NCBI GenBank assembly: GCA_019426215.1
Contig: CM033401.1
Location: forward strand, 16,001,134 to 16,065,133
DNA: 64,000 nucleotides
DNA from: Buddleja alternifolia
Taxonomy: Eukaryota > Streptophyta > Magnoliopsida > Lamiales > Scrophulariaceae
Direction: 5' to 3'
Shown: piece by piece, positions 11,243-22,619 of the stretch
Layout of the letters: the number at the start of each line of letters is the position of its first letter
Numbering within the stretch: position 1 is the first letter of the stretch
Notes under the pieces: generated by a model
What the model was told of the DNA's origin: nothing
Seen by the model: the letters and a program-made list of their open reading frames with translations, nothing else
The model's database searches: none
Translations under genes and position numbers: made by a program

Positions 11243-13121
11243 TTTTGTTTTGAGAGAGATAAATCAAAAATAGCTGCAGAAAATAAACCAGACTTTATTA
11301 GACTTGTGTAACTAAACTAAAACCAAGTTTAAAATCAAGGACTTCGACTTATAACTTGGCTCCCACTACATTTTTTGAGATTCACACTCCCACTGTGAAA
11401 ACGGAAGTGATCGTTGCAATGTACTTCATGGTGGGGATTAATTTCTTTAATTAATCTAATGGATGGCAACCCTTTAATGATATTTGGTCCATTATTTTAA
11501 TTAAAGTGATGTCCAACATCAATCTATCCAATAAATGGTTCAATCTTCTTTTTCCCTTAATCCACCAAAACCGCAACCCTTTAACGATTTATAGGCTTTG
11601 TGGATTATCTAAGTTTACTCCCACTAACTCCTCATAATCTAACATTTGAATTTCACCTTGCAACCCTTTAAAGATATTTGGAGTGAAATATGTCTCGATT
11701 AAGGCATCTAATGCACTTGATAAAATTCTAGAATTAAATCTTGATATACGACCCCCACTTACTAGGAAGATGCCATATACTAGGTTTAATACTCAATTTC
11801 ATTAAGTTTAGTGGGGGGAAAGGATGCCCAGCACCCCTTACTAACTTAGTATCAATTTTTGCTTGGGAGAATTCATGTTCTAAACATTGATCTAAGTCTC
11901 ACTTTGCACATTATTCAATTTATATAGTGCCTATTGATAACATACTTGCTTCATACAAATAATGAACATGCATCGAAAGCAATAAATCAACACATATGTC
12001 CATGGGCTTTATCTAGAGGGCCCAAGCCAATGGGTCATCATTAAAAGGAAAAATAAGCCTAGCTATTCTTCGTGGGCTCCAAGCTCCTCTTCTTTTGGAT
12101 TGATCTCCTCTTGAAAGGCCTATTCTATTTCTATCTATTACATGAGATTATTTAACAACCTATACATAATTCTAGAAGTAAAATAAACGGGCTCATTTCC
12201 GGCCCTTACAACCCATAAAAGGAAATACAATCAAAAGAAAAAACCTAAGCCCATGGACAATGTCACCATCATATAATACATGCTCGCGAAAAATAAAGCA
12301 ATTATGTTGGTGATTAAGTTAATGAATAATTAGTCCAACTAATTAATTCCTTCAATAAAATTCCAAATTTTATTGATAATCATGACAATAAACCATTTAA
12401 TGAGAATCTTTCATTTAAATAAATAACTTAATTAAAAATTCTCCAAGAACCATTAATTAATTATTTCACTTAAATTAATAATATTCAATAAAAACAATTT
12501 GGGCTTGATTTCATAAAATATAATTACCAACCATTGACATATTTAATTTCAATTAATTAGGCACAAAACTAAATTATTGAAGAGTCCATATTTTTAAATA
12601 AAACAATTTGGGTTTATTTAATTGAATCCGAGTCATCATCCTTTTGACCCACCCGGATAATTAAAATAGCCCAAAACCCATTTATTTAAAAAATTAGACC
12701 CGAGAATAAATAATCCGACCCGTTAGGACCAGGGTCATGGACCCGTGCCCACGTGCGCTGGGCGCGCAACACGACGCTTGAGCCTGGCCGCGCTGTTGCC
12801 CAGCACACGGCATGGCCTGGCCAGGCCCCATAACACAACGTCGTGCGCCTGGCGCATGGCATCGAGCGCTTAGCGTGCGTTGTCTCCGCGCCCAGCGCGC
12901 AGACTGCGCCATTGTTTTCGTCGCGCTCGTCGCGGGGTTTTTTTGACCCGATTCTCATAAAAATTAGATTTTTCAATTCACAAGTCATCATACTACAACA
13001 TACATGAATTAAACGCAGAAAAATCATGGATTATCATCACGAAAAACATATTCAAAACATGCTTCAAAAGCGCAAAAAATACATAATCACGTAATCAATT
13101 AAATACAGATATCAGAGATTA
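11243..13121 (-). other. Copia A untranslated leader with three hairpins and a GC-rich block
   Basis: About 1.9 kb between primer site and gag start. Three inverted repeats (11457-11494, 11559-11606, 11650-11689) each enclose the same loop core GCAACCCTTTAA, while the arms differ (TAATGGA/TCCATTA, AATCCAC/GTGGATT, ATTTCAC/GTGAAAT). Copia D and K leaders carry the same arrangement. A second landmark is a strongly GC-rich segment at about 12715-12945. ORFs over that segment lack any recognisable motif and I regard them as composition artefacts. The remainder is AT-rich and unremarkable. Confidence 0.6.
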
Positions 13122-13133
13122 GCTCTGATACCA
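13122..13133 (-). other. tRNA-iMet primer binding site of copia A
   Basis: The minus strand reads TGGTATCAGAGC one base inside the 5' LTR (…CAACA-g-TGGTATCAGAGC). This is the standard Ty1/copia initiator-methionine tRNA primer site in plants. Confidence 0.9.
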
Positions 13134-13134
13134 C

Positions 13135-14750
13135 TGTTGAGAAAGATTGCATAAAATCAAAAACGCAGCGGAAAAATAATAAGTTTAATCCCAGTGGATC
13201 ATCTCTATTTCTCGTATTTAAATTGGGTTTTACAAAATTAATTATAGTTCTCACGTATGTTGAAATCTGAACCAGCTTTGCAATCCTTTTCTTGAACATC
13301 AAATTCGTCGCTGTCTCTGAATTGCCACACCGGAATCAAAAACAAAAATCTCCTTCTTCTTCACCTTGATGGACGGCTAGAGTGAGAGAGAAAGGGAGGA
13401 GGGTTTGACTTGGAGAGAAAGTTTGTAAGTTGATTCTCTTGACCTAGTTATTTTTCCACTAAGTAGTATATATATATACTACAATAGAAAATAATAACCT
13501 AGGCTTCACAAGCCTTATATGTGGACGCCCACTTGTAGGCTTTTAAGCCTTCGGGCTTTGGTTATTAATTAATTAAATAATTAATATTATTTATCCAATA
13601 AATAAATTAATTAAATAATCAATTAAATTCATGTTAATATTATAATTAAATTCCCATGAGGAATTAATTAATTCATTAACTTAATTAATTAATTAAATCA
13701 TCTAATGATTAATTAATTAATCTCGATATCCAATACCGAAAATTCTCTCAAGTCTTTTTTCCACGATTTTCTTTTTGCACTTCCTTTAAGAGCGACTCTT
13801 TAGGTTCGTCTCAAAAGGCAATTGAGAGGAAACCAAAAGGATGTGAGTATCACCTAGCCAGTCACGTGGCTCACATCCTATCCCAATTGAGAACGAATGA
13901 ATAGGATCATTCCAAACCATATACGCTGTGAATACCGTACGTGTATAAACCTTTTATTCTTATATCTCAGTCAAGTGAGAGTCATGGTTTTAGTCAAACT
14001 CACATGACTTGACCATATGCTTAGCTCATAATGAGTCGAGGTCATTTTATGCTTTGGCTAAAGACTTTTAACCTCACTCATTCATGACTGCATAGGATGC
14101 TTAGCTCATTCACTTATGAGAGAATAAATCTCATTTTGCTAATCAATTAACAATGCTACTTGCCCATCAAGTTGCACTTCGAGGTCGATCCCACCAAAGG
14201 GTGATTTGGATCTAACTACTCTAATGACAGAGTTGATGTCACAAGTACATCTTCAACTCGACTCCTCAAGTTTAAGATTCACGCGTACCTATCACAACTT
14301 ATCAGTTTCATCATTAACTATCAGTGAGCGAATACCCATGTGATGAAACTGATGCGAGCCGTGTTCGAACATATCAGTTCAACTTATACGTCCATGACAT
14401 AAGTTCCCACTATCATTCCCATAGTGTACGACTGACACTTTCTCTGTCAAAACTTATATCATGCAAGTCCTTGTTCTGTATTGATGTCCAGTCAAATACT
14501 TTCTTAGACTTGCGAACCCTATTTAGAGGATAAGGATCAAACCCTTCTAGTGCCATTCTCCCTATCCCATAAGAAGTAGAAGGTTTGCCTTATACTCAAG
14601 GAATTTACGTTGTTTATTAACACCTTACAAACGCCTATAAGAAAACAACAAGATAATGCCTTATATATAATAAAATGATATTGTTTAGTTACAAGTCAAT
14701 GCCCTATAAATCTATCCTCTTTATGGCATTTGAGGGCATACACTCTAACA
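13135..14750 (-). repeat. 5' LTR of copia A (element sense), complete copy
   Basis: 1616 bp from TGTTGAG to CTCTAACA. It carries the block 'cacctagccagtcacgtgg' near 13851, which also occurs in the otherwise divergent LTRs of B, D and K, and an AT-only stretch at 13560-13720. The right end is followed by the target duplication cccat and then by copia B RNase H. Confidence 0.88.
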
Positions 14751-15509
14751 CCCATGAGGCATGGAGTACACTTATCCAAGTCTATGTGTCCTCAAAGTGA
14801 GGAAGATAGATAAGAGATGAGTAATGTGCCCTATGCTTCTACAGTTGGTAGCTTGATGTATGCAATGTTGTGGACTAGACTCGACATTGCCTATGTTGTG
14901 AGCGTGGTGAGTCGATTTCAGGCATACCCGGGAAAGGAACATTGGATAGCGGTGAAAAATATCCTAAAGTATCTGAAAAAAACTAAGGATATGATTCTCA
15001 TCTATGGAGGTGGAGACCTGAAGATGGAAGGTTATTCTGATTCAGACTTTCACTCTGATGTTGATGACCGAAAATCCACTTCAGGGTTTGTTTTTACTCT
15101 CAATGGTGGAGCCGTGTCTTGGAAGAGCTCCAATCAAAGCACAACCGCTGATTCCACCACTGAAGCAGAGTATGTAGCAGCCTCAGAGGCAGCGAAAGAA
15201 TTTGTTTGGATAAGGAAGTTTCTTGGAGAACTTGGAATGGTCCCTAGTGCTCAGCTCCCGTTGCCACTTTATTGTGATAACAATGGAGCGATAGCTCATG
15301 TCAAGGAACCGAGGTCTCATAACAAGTCCAAACATATTGAGAGAAGATTTCACATCATCAGGGAGATCGTTGGCAGAGGAGAGATAGCAGTGCAGAAAAT
15401 AGCCTCAGCTGACAATATAGCTGACTCGTTCACCAAACCACTACCTCGGGCTGTTTTGGACCGACACCTGGAAAGGATGGGTAATAGATACCACAATGAG
15501 TGGCATTGA
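14751..15509 (+). pseudogene. Copia element B, end of reverse transcriptase and RNase H
   Basis: Continues from the fragment at 1623-1893 after the target duplication. The first ~65 bases (MRHGVHLSKS-like) contain a stop before MSNVPYASTVGSLMYAM. A 230-codon open frame then covers the connection domain and the complete copia RNase H: YSDSDFHSDVDDRKSTSGF, ADSTTEAEYVAASEAAKE, YCDNNGAIAH, HIERRFHIIRE and the ADSFTKPLPRAVLDRHLE end. The acidic RNase H residues in these blocks are kept. It stops at 15509 with a polypurine tract immediately after, as expected for the 3' end of a copia polyprotein. A relative is at 26027-26767. Confidence 0.88.
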
Positions 15510-15513
15510 GTGC

Positions 15514-15524
15514 AAGTGGGAGAT
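15514..15524 (+). other. Polypurine tract of copia B
   Basis: AAGTGGGAGAT directly before the LTR start TGTTAGG. The same sequence, in reverse orientation, borders the LTRs of D (aagtaggagat, 26012) and K (aagtgggagat, 51554). Confidence 0.8.
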
Positions 15525-17291
15525 TGTTAGGATTATGCCCTCAGATGCCATAGAGGATAGAATGTATGGGGCATATATCTTGTATTGAACTTAAACTCTT
15601 CTTAAATAAAAGGCATTATTGAGTTTTCACTTAATTCTTATCTGCATCTATAAGTTGTGTAAAATGTTTTGTCCATGTTTTCAGTGCGATCCCTCTACTT
15701 CCTATGGGATATGAAGATTGGCACTAGAGAGATCGATCTTGATTACTAAAATAAGTGCGCAAGTAATATGAAGTCTTTAATTGACAAATAAAGACTTCGA
15801 ATACTTGTACAATCTTAGCTCCGACATGGGAGTGCCTATCTGGTATCATGGGATGATTGGAGATTAAGATTGTAGACACGTCAGTGGAACTGATATGTTC
15901 GAACACGACTTGCATCGGTTCTGTCACATGGGTTTTCACTCTGTAACTGTCAATGACGGAATTGAATATGCGTAATAGATATATGTGAACCTTTAACCTG
16001 AAGTATCAGGCTGAAGATGCACTTGTGACGTCATGTCTTTCACTAGAGTAGTTAGACCCAATTCACCCTTTGGTGGGGTCAACCTCGAAATGCGGACTTG
16101 ATGGGCAAGTGGTAATCTTAGCAGATATCTAATATGGGATTTGTTCTCCCATAAGTGAATGAGTATATACCCTATGTAATTATAGATAAATAGAGATCAA
16201 AGTCTTTGACCAAAGCAAACGAGACGATTGTGCTTGGCACTAAATCGATCTCAATGACCTCGTATTTATTATGATTTATACATATGGTCAAGTCCAGTGC
16301 GTTTGGCATAACCATGAATCTCACTTGCTGGGGAACGTGAACAAAGGGTTTATACATATACGGTATTTACGATTGGAAGGTTTCGGAATGATCCTATCAT
16401 TCGTTTTCCTTTGGGTTATGAAGTGGGCCACATGACTGGCTAGGTGTTACCCACTTCCTTTGGTTTCCTCTCATTGCCAAACGAAACGAACCTAAAAAGT
16501 CGCGCTAAAGGATTGACAAAGAAAAATGAAAAACAAAGAATTTCTATTATTTCTTCTGGGAGTTTTAATTTATTGGATAAATTAAATAATTAATTATTCA
16601 TTAGATGAAATAATCAATTATAATGATAAGATTAATTATTAATTAATTTTATTGTGAAATATATTAATGAATTAATTTGTCTAATTAATTTGGTTATTTA
16701 ATTAATTAATTTATTTATTGAATATAATAAATTATTAATTGAAATAAGAAATTAATTAAACAAAATAAATCCTAGATCTAAATAAGGAGTCCAATTGGAC
16801 GCCTACTAGGCCTCAATGTGGCGTCTTGGAGAGGCCACATATTAGGGCTCTTTTGTTTTGACTTGTTCAATAAGTCATGAGATATATAAGGACTCTTTGA
16901 CTTAGAACAAGAAGAAGAATACACAACTCTCAAAAGAAAGAAAAATATTCCTCCCCTCCTCTATACCTAGCCGTCGACCATAGAGAAAGAAGAAAGTGGA
17001 TTTTTCGTTTGTTGATCCGTACGTGACGATTTAGAGATGACGTATTTTTGTTGTTCGGATCAAGTTCAACTTTGAAGAATCAAACTAAAGGATTGAAGAT
17101 TTGGAAGCTTCAATATTTCGAGTTTGGAGAAGAAGAAGTTTTTCTCCATCATCATATTCATATTAACGAGTAAGTTTTATTCGTTATATGATTTTAGATT
17201 CAATTATGCGAATTAGAGTACCAATTGGGATTCGTTTTAATTTTTGAAATCTCTTCCGCTGCGTTTATGCTTTTTCGAACGAAACCCAACA
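15525..17291 (+). repeat. 3' LTR of copia B
   Basis: Starts TGTTAGGATTATGCCC after the polypurine tract and ends gaaacccaaca at 17291, 1767 bp. It is the same family as the D LTRs (24282-26011) in opposite orientation. Its 5' partner is outside the window, so the target duplication (next bases aatat) cannot be confirmed. Confidence 0.85.
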
Positions 17292-20200
17292 AATATAATA
17301 TCTTTTCACATCTTTCTAGTTTTTATGTTAATTTAGGTTCAATTATGTTTTCTTGTGTTTATCTTTTCCTTATTTATAGTTAAGGTCTCCTGTTTACCAA
17401 GAACATGTATCTCTATAAATATGTTACTCAGTAATACAAGTTCATTTTGTTGTTGCAACATTTTTTTTGCTATTATTCTTTTTGTTTGGACAGATCTTTT
17501 GGTGGCTTTGTGGAAAAAGTTACATTGATTTTCTCCACATTGAGGTGGAGAAGGAGACTAAATTTGGGGCTCGGTCGAAAATCTTTTTCTTGTTGAGGAA
17601 ATGGCGTCATTCAATATATTCCCCTCCTCTCAGACGGGAAACAGGTTAGAAGACATGTGACCACCGAGTTAGGAGGTCCTAGCATTTGTTTAGGCTTTGT
17701 TTCTAGCAAACACTCGTGTTCTTCTTTTATTGTGTGTGATGACTGGTGACTCTACTTTTTGTGTCCCTATTTTTAAATCTCATTTGTATTTGGCCACAAC
17801 TAGTTTATGTATGTGTTGCGTTGTTTTGTTGCTCTATGATGTAACTGTGTTTTATGTTAATGAAGATTAGTATTGACTTATCAAAAAAAGAAATATGTGT
17901 TGTATTGATATGAGGTATTGGTTTAACTACCTAATTTATATAAAATTCTCAATTAATTAGGATTTTCATGTCGTAAATAATCTAAATTAGGGTTAATTTA
18001 GGCTTTTATTGGGAGATTTACAATCTTCGTTTCTGTACTTGTCTATTAAAATATATTTGGACCCCCATATTCTAAACTAAATAAATTTCGTCTCTCAACT
18101 TAACAATTTCATACATAAATATCTATCATTAAATGTCCATTTAATTGTGCCTAGATGGATTCCAAAATTGCCTACTTGGAAAATTTGACAATGTCGGCTT
18201 CAAAATAAGTTGGTAAGTTGTACTCTAGAAAATGGTAAGTAACTTGTGTAGATGGTGGCGACAACGGAGGCAATGTAGACCCAACCATTTTTTTATTTAG
18301 TTTTTCTTTGAAATAAAAAAATGGGAAAATGGAACAAGAATGCAAAAGAGAAAAGGGCAGGGGAACGGGGGTTTTTAAGGCCGCAACTAAATGGTGGGAT
18401 GGAGCAGAGAGAGCCTGAACGGTAGTGTTCAGTATCCTTTTCTAAATTCAAGAGTATCAATTTCTTCCAATTTTCTTGCTTTGTTCGCTGAAAAAGAAAA
18501 CAAAGATTAATAGTAAAAGAGTATGGTAGAGTTTTCAGTGTGTGTTGTTGTAAGTAGTGGAATTCTTTTCAAAGGGTAGGGAGCTAATTCGAAAATTGAA
18601 AATCATCTAGTGAGTGCATACTGTATACCTAACAATTCTAAGGGAGAACCTAATGCTAAAATGAAAGTAAAGGTACGATGATAGAGCACCGTTGCTTTGT
18701 CTTCGATTCGAGTAGAAGAAGTTCTTCTAGAATTCAAGAGGGAAAAGAGAGAAATACGAATTAAAACTTTTTTAACTTTATTAATTTGTTCTCTTCCATG
18801 TTTATAAACAACCATATCCTCTAAAAACTAGGATTCTTAAACAACTTCAACTACTTACCCATATCCCATTAGATAAGGTTGAATCCTAGTGCAAAAATAA
18901 AAATTTGATAAGAAGATCACTTTTGAATTGAGGTTTTGGAAACTAATTAATAGGTGTGGGATAAGAAAAAAAATATCAGAAATAAAATTTCACATGACTA
19001 AAAAGAATAAAGAGAAAAATATTTTAAAAAAAATCATATATCACATTTTATAGATCATGTGAATATTATTAAGCCATTTAATCAAAATATATAAAATGTC
19101 ACTATAATATTTGCTTGGTCTATGTACACCCAATTCACCTAAAAAGTTGTTGATGCTTCACTGACACACAAGGAGCAATTGTCGAAGCCCCTTTTCAATT
19201 CTTAATAATATAGAAATAAACGTACTTGTTATTAGACTTTTTTCCCCCCAAAACAAAAATGAAGGGTAATTTTGATTCCCTTTGATTTGATTCCGAAAAG
19301 CTACCGTGATCCATTTTTTACGTGTACTTTGCAGACTTCATTTTGCGACCACTTCCATCTTGATTTTGTCACTACAAAATCAATATAAATACTGAATAGT
19401 AAGAAATTAAAAATCATAACTTTCTCGAAAAAATTGCATTTTTTATCTCATATGTTTGCCTTTTTCAATTTTAGTCCCAATCGTTACGTGTTTATCACAT
19501 TGGATCTCAACCAAACTTTCCATCAAAAATTTAACCATCAATTCCGTTAATCAAATAAAATGAACACCCAATAGAAATAACTGGAAATAAAAGCCTAAGT
19601 AAATAGTTAAAATTCAAATTGAAATATATGCTCTTCTTCCGGAATTTGGGTTGGATGCATATCATAAGATTTTAGTCCAGCTTTCTTCAGAGATGACCAT
19701 CACTCTAAGTTAGTGTTACATCATTTATTTCATATCATATATTAATAACACATGTATAAAATATTTTTTATTATATAGAAATAAATTTTAAATATTGATG
19801 AATAACATTTGCAAACGAAGAAAATGAACACAAGATGAAATATGCATTGTAATAAAAGATTTAAAGAAGATTGAAAGTGAATTTTTGCACACTTTTATCT
19901 AGAGCTTCGTTACAAGTTTCTAATGTATTTTTTTCTTTTTTTTTTTTTAAGGGGAAGAAGAAAAGTGCATTATAATCCATCAGTCACTTTGTAGTCTTGA
20001 TATCTGAGCTACTGAATGGCCTCTATTACCCTTCACATTGACAGCATTTGTCTTCTCTGCCGTATAATTAGTAATCTAAATAAGGGCAAAATTGTGAATC
20101 GCTTGCCATAAGGGTTCCATTCCTTCTGTGAGCTTAAACGAAGAATGAGGCAGCCGAGGGATAAGGGAATTCTTCAAGGGCGGTTGCCCTTACCTGCTTT

Positions 20201-20800
20201 GCCCATGATTTCTATCAAACCAACAGCCCTTTTTCTTGGTAAATTGCATTTTCACCCTGTAACTTTGGTTGAATTTCACTTTTGGTCCCCTTGAATCAAA
20301 CCGGCAGAGATAAAAAGGATTGACGTTTGGTCAGTTTAACAGATCCATTGCTGCGAGCGAGCGAGCGCTCTTGTGTTAATATATTTATATATATATGATT
20401 AGGCTGTGATGATTTATACATTTTAGTTGAGCAAATCGATGATGGGCGGGGGATTGAGGTAACCCGGACCCGTATCTTGGCGGGGCAACCCGGATGGCAA
20501 ATGGACGCAACTCAACTCACTTGCAACCGGTGTTTGCAGCCATGGCGGGTTCTCTTCCTTTAGCCTCATCTCATTCACAGATCTGAGCCTATCTTTATTT
20601 ATTTTAATGTTTTGACAAATGTTCATCTGCTCTAAGTTCAATTCTGAGACATGAAAAGATAACACAATTTTCAGCTTTGATAGATATTTGAAACGATTAT
20701 TAACATTCTTTTCAGTGTTGAAATCATAAATACTACAATATTAATCAATAAAAATGTCAATATTGTGACCAGCTAAATGAAATTACAAAAACCCAATTAT
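17292..20800. other. Intergenic DNA between copia B and the MULE
   Basis: About 3.5 kb with no recognisable gene. At 17500-17885 the text looks like the 3' end of a transcript or LINE: it finishes 'cttatcaaaaaaag' after a T/G-rich stretch, but the 60-codon ORF there (17467) has no known motif. The rest is AT-rich. A 'gcgagcgagcgagcg' run is at 20345-20359. Short ORFs at 18603-18815 and 20423-20665 (both minus) have no recognisable family and may be accidental. This is the only long stretch in the window not clearly transposon-derived. Confidence 0.45.
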
Positions 20801-20809
20801 GCCAGTCTT
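20801..20809. repeat. Left 9-bp target site duplication of the MULE
   Basis: gccagtctt, paired with gccaatctc at 63787-63795: seven of nine bases match and both differences are transitions. Nine bases is the typical Mutator target duplication length. Confidence 0.6.
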
Positions 20810-21010
20810 GGGAAAATTAAAAAATAATATGAATTTTAATAAAAATTCTTAAATATATATAAATTTTAAAGGGATTCACGAAATAGCATAAAACGCTATT
20901 GCTATTAGCGTTTCTAGCTGAGACGCCATCAACAATAGCATTTTTTACATAGAAATTATTCTTTTTTAATTAAATAAAAAAGACGTTGCCAATAGCGTTT
21001 TAACGTTGTT
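20810..21010 (+). repeat. Left terminal inverted repeat of the MULE
   Basis: Aligns with the reverse complement of 63590-63786 through blocks aaattttaaagggattca, aaatagcataaaacgctatt and gtttctagctgagacgc. It contains a perfect 7-bp inverted repeat AACGCTA...TAGCGTT (20893-20913) and further copies of the AGCGTT/GACG core at 20993 and 21003. These are candidate transposase-binding sites. Confidence 0.82.
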
Positions 21011-21239
21011 ACATTTTTATTAGACCAATTTCTCCAAATTTTACACCTCAATTTATCCAAAATTTTCTCCCAATTAACGAATTCAAGGTAATTTTTTAAT
21101 TTCATATTTTTTTTGCTTTGCAAAAATTCGTTCTTGAATCAAATTGTAAAATTTATGTCAATTTAAACTATAATTCCCAATTTTATTTTCGAATCACATT
21201 AGGGTTTAAATTAGTTTGGTTAATTAATTTAGTCTTTGT

Positions 21240-21600
21240 ATTTTATTGTATAGTTATAATTTTAAATTTTTAGGTATAATTTGTGCATATAACATCGGAT
21301 ATTTAGGTATAATTTCGAAATAGTGTTTATGGTTTAAATTTTTATGTAATTTTGAGGTATAATTTCGAATGTATAGTTATAAATTTTAGGTTTTTTTTCT
21401 AATTTAGAAGCATAATTTGTACGTATAAATTCAAACTTTTTGGTATAATAATTTCAAATTTTTAGATATAATTGTTGTGTATAAATTTGAATCATTATGT
21501 ATCATTTGTATTAATAATTTTGAATTTAGTGTTTGTTTATGGTTTAAACTTTGATATAATTGTTAGTTTGCTATATCATATTGAATACAATTTATGTTTA
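21240..21600 (+). repeat. Left subterminal repeats of the MULE
   Basis: The phrase 'aggtataattt' recurs about every 25-60 bases (around 21273, 21305, 21357, with variants at 21407, 21442 and 21466). It is the reverse complement of the 'aaattatacct' unit that fills the right arm at 62680-63420, so the inverted arms extend well beyond the outer TIR. Confidence 0.65.
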
Positions 21601-21635
21601 CACACTATTAAATAATGATTGTTATTATGCAGAAA

Positions 21636-22036
21636 ATGTCGAGGCCAAATACAATTGATGTTTTTATATACACGGATGATCAAATAATTGAAAAGTCAAA
21701 TTTAGTGAAATATAGCACTCGTACAAGCACTAATATGAGAATACGTCACACGATCAAATTTGTTGATTTGTTGGAGAAGTTATATGTGAGAACAAGAACT
21801 GATCAGAATCAATTTTCATTGAAAATATTTATTTAATATGAATTTGAAAGGAGAAATGTGATGAGGGAGAGCACAATGGAGATCAAAGACGACGAGTCTT
21901 TATCTTTTTCTTGGATCCTGATGTTGGGCAGAACATAGTGGAGCTTTATATTGTGAAAGAACCAATACAACCTCAAGATCAATACACAACGTTGTTAACA
22001 CAAATGATGTCGTTAACGTCAAACCAATTCATGTAG
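21636..22036 (+). pseudogene. MULE transposase, N-terminal exon
   Basis: ATG at 21636 follows a plausible intron acceptor (ttattatgcag). The frame MSRPNTIDVFIYTDDQIIEK... resembles the N-terminal region that precedes the zinc domain in plant MuDR-like transposases. A stop near 21835 (TAA) and a frame change follow. A second frame then continues with VFIFFLDPDVGQNIVELYIV, which fits the end of the same domain, and ends at a TAG at 22034-22036. The next recognisable transposase piece starts near 22620. The intervening ~580 bp contain an apparent donor 'gtaagt' near 22101, a T17 run near 22263 and no clear domain. Confidence 0.6.
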
Positions 22037-22619
22037 TTTTATACATAATCCACGTTACCAGTTTTAAATACGCAGTCACAATCACATGTGTTGGAAAACC
22101 GTAAGTATCACGATTTTTCCCCAGGTGGTTTGGGGAGTTTTCCAATTCACGATTCGCATCAAGATAATCTTATTTTTATATTTACATTGTGTTCTCATAT
22201 TTTCTAACAAATTTCATACTTGTGTAGGTTATTTTTCTTATCTTTGCAAAATTATAAAATAATTTTTTTTTTTTTTTTTGGTGAGTTGCCTTTTTAGGTG
22301 GTTCTACATTAGGTCATTCATGTAGGGGTTTTGAAAATGTACAAAGTTCCCTTTGGAAAATCCTAGTTTAAGGAATTTTGAAATTCCTGATGCACATGCA
22401 GGTGATTATAAATCTTCTATCAAGTTGCATAATTGTTGCATTTCTTTCATTCGTATTGTAATTCTTATTTTTGCATTTTGTCATCATATTTTATCTTATT
22501 CTTATCAAGATTATTTTGTTGTGTATGTAGGTCTGTCTACATACAGTTATGACTTTGTGCATCAGATTTTGGGCTGAGTGATTTTGCAAACATTGGGAAC
22601 AATCATGTTGAGAATGACA

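Larger units (their letters stand above)
1894..14750 (-). mobile_element. Copia LTR retrotransposon A, internally deleted, with nested gypsy C
   Basis: A Ty1/copia element read on the minus strand. It is bounded by TGTTAGG at 1894 and CTAACA at 14750, with a 5-bp target duplication tccat (1889-1893) and cccat (14751-14755), one mismatch, inside the reverse transcriptase of copia B. In element order it has: 5' LTR 13135-14750, primer site, long leader, gag, protease, integrase, then an abrupt junction near 3486 into the 3' LTR. Reverse transcriptase and RNase H are missing, as are the polypurine tract and the last ~50 bp of that LTR. Gypsy C (5066-10379) splits gag from protease. Without C the element is about 7.5 kb. 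It could only have moved with helper enzymes. Confidence 0.9.

Noticed and set aside
12686..13027. 113-codon and 72-codon ORFs, Ala/Arg/Pro-rich
   Set aside because: They follow a GC-rich leader patch where stops are rare in several frames; no known domain.
20345..20359. GCGA tandem run as regulatory element
   Set aside because: A few 4-nt units in intergenic DNA; nothing adjacent supports function.
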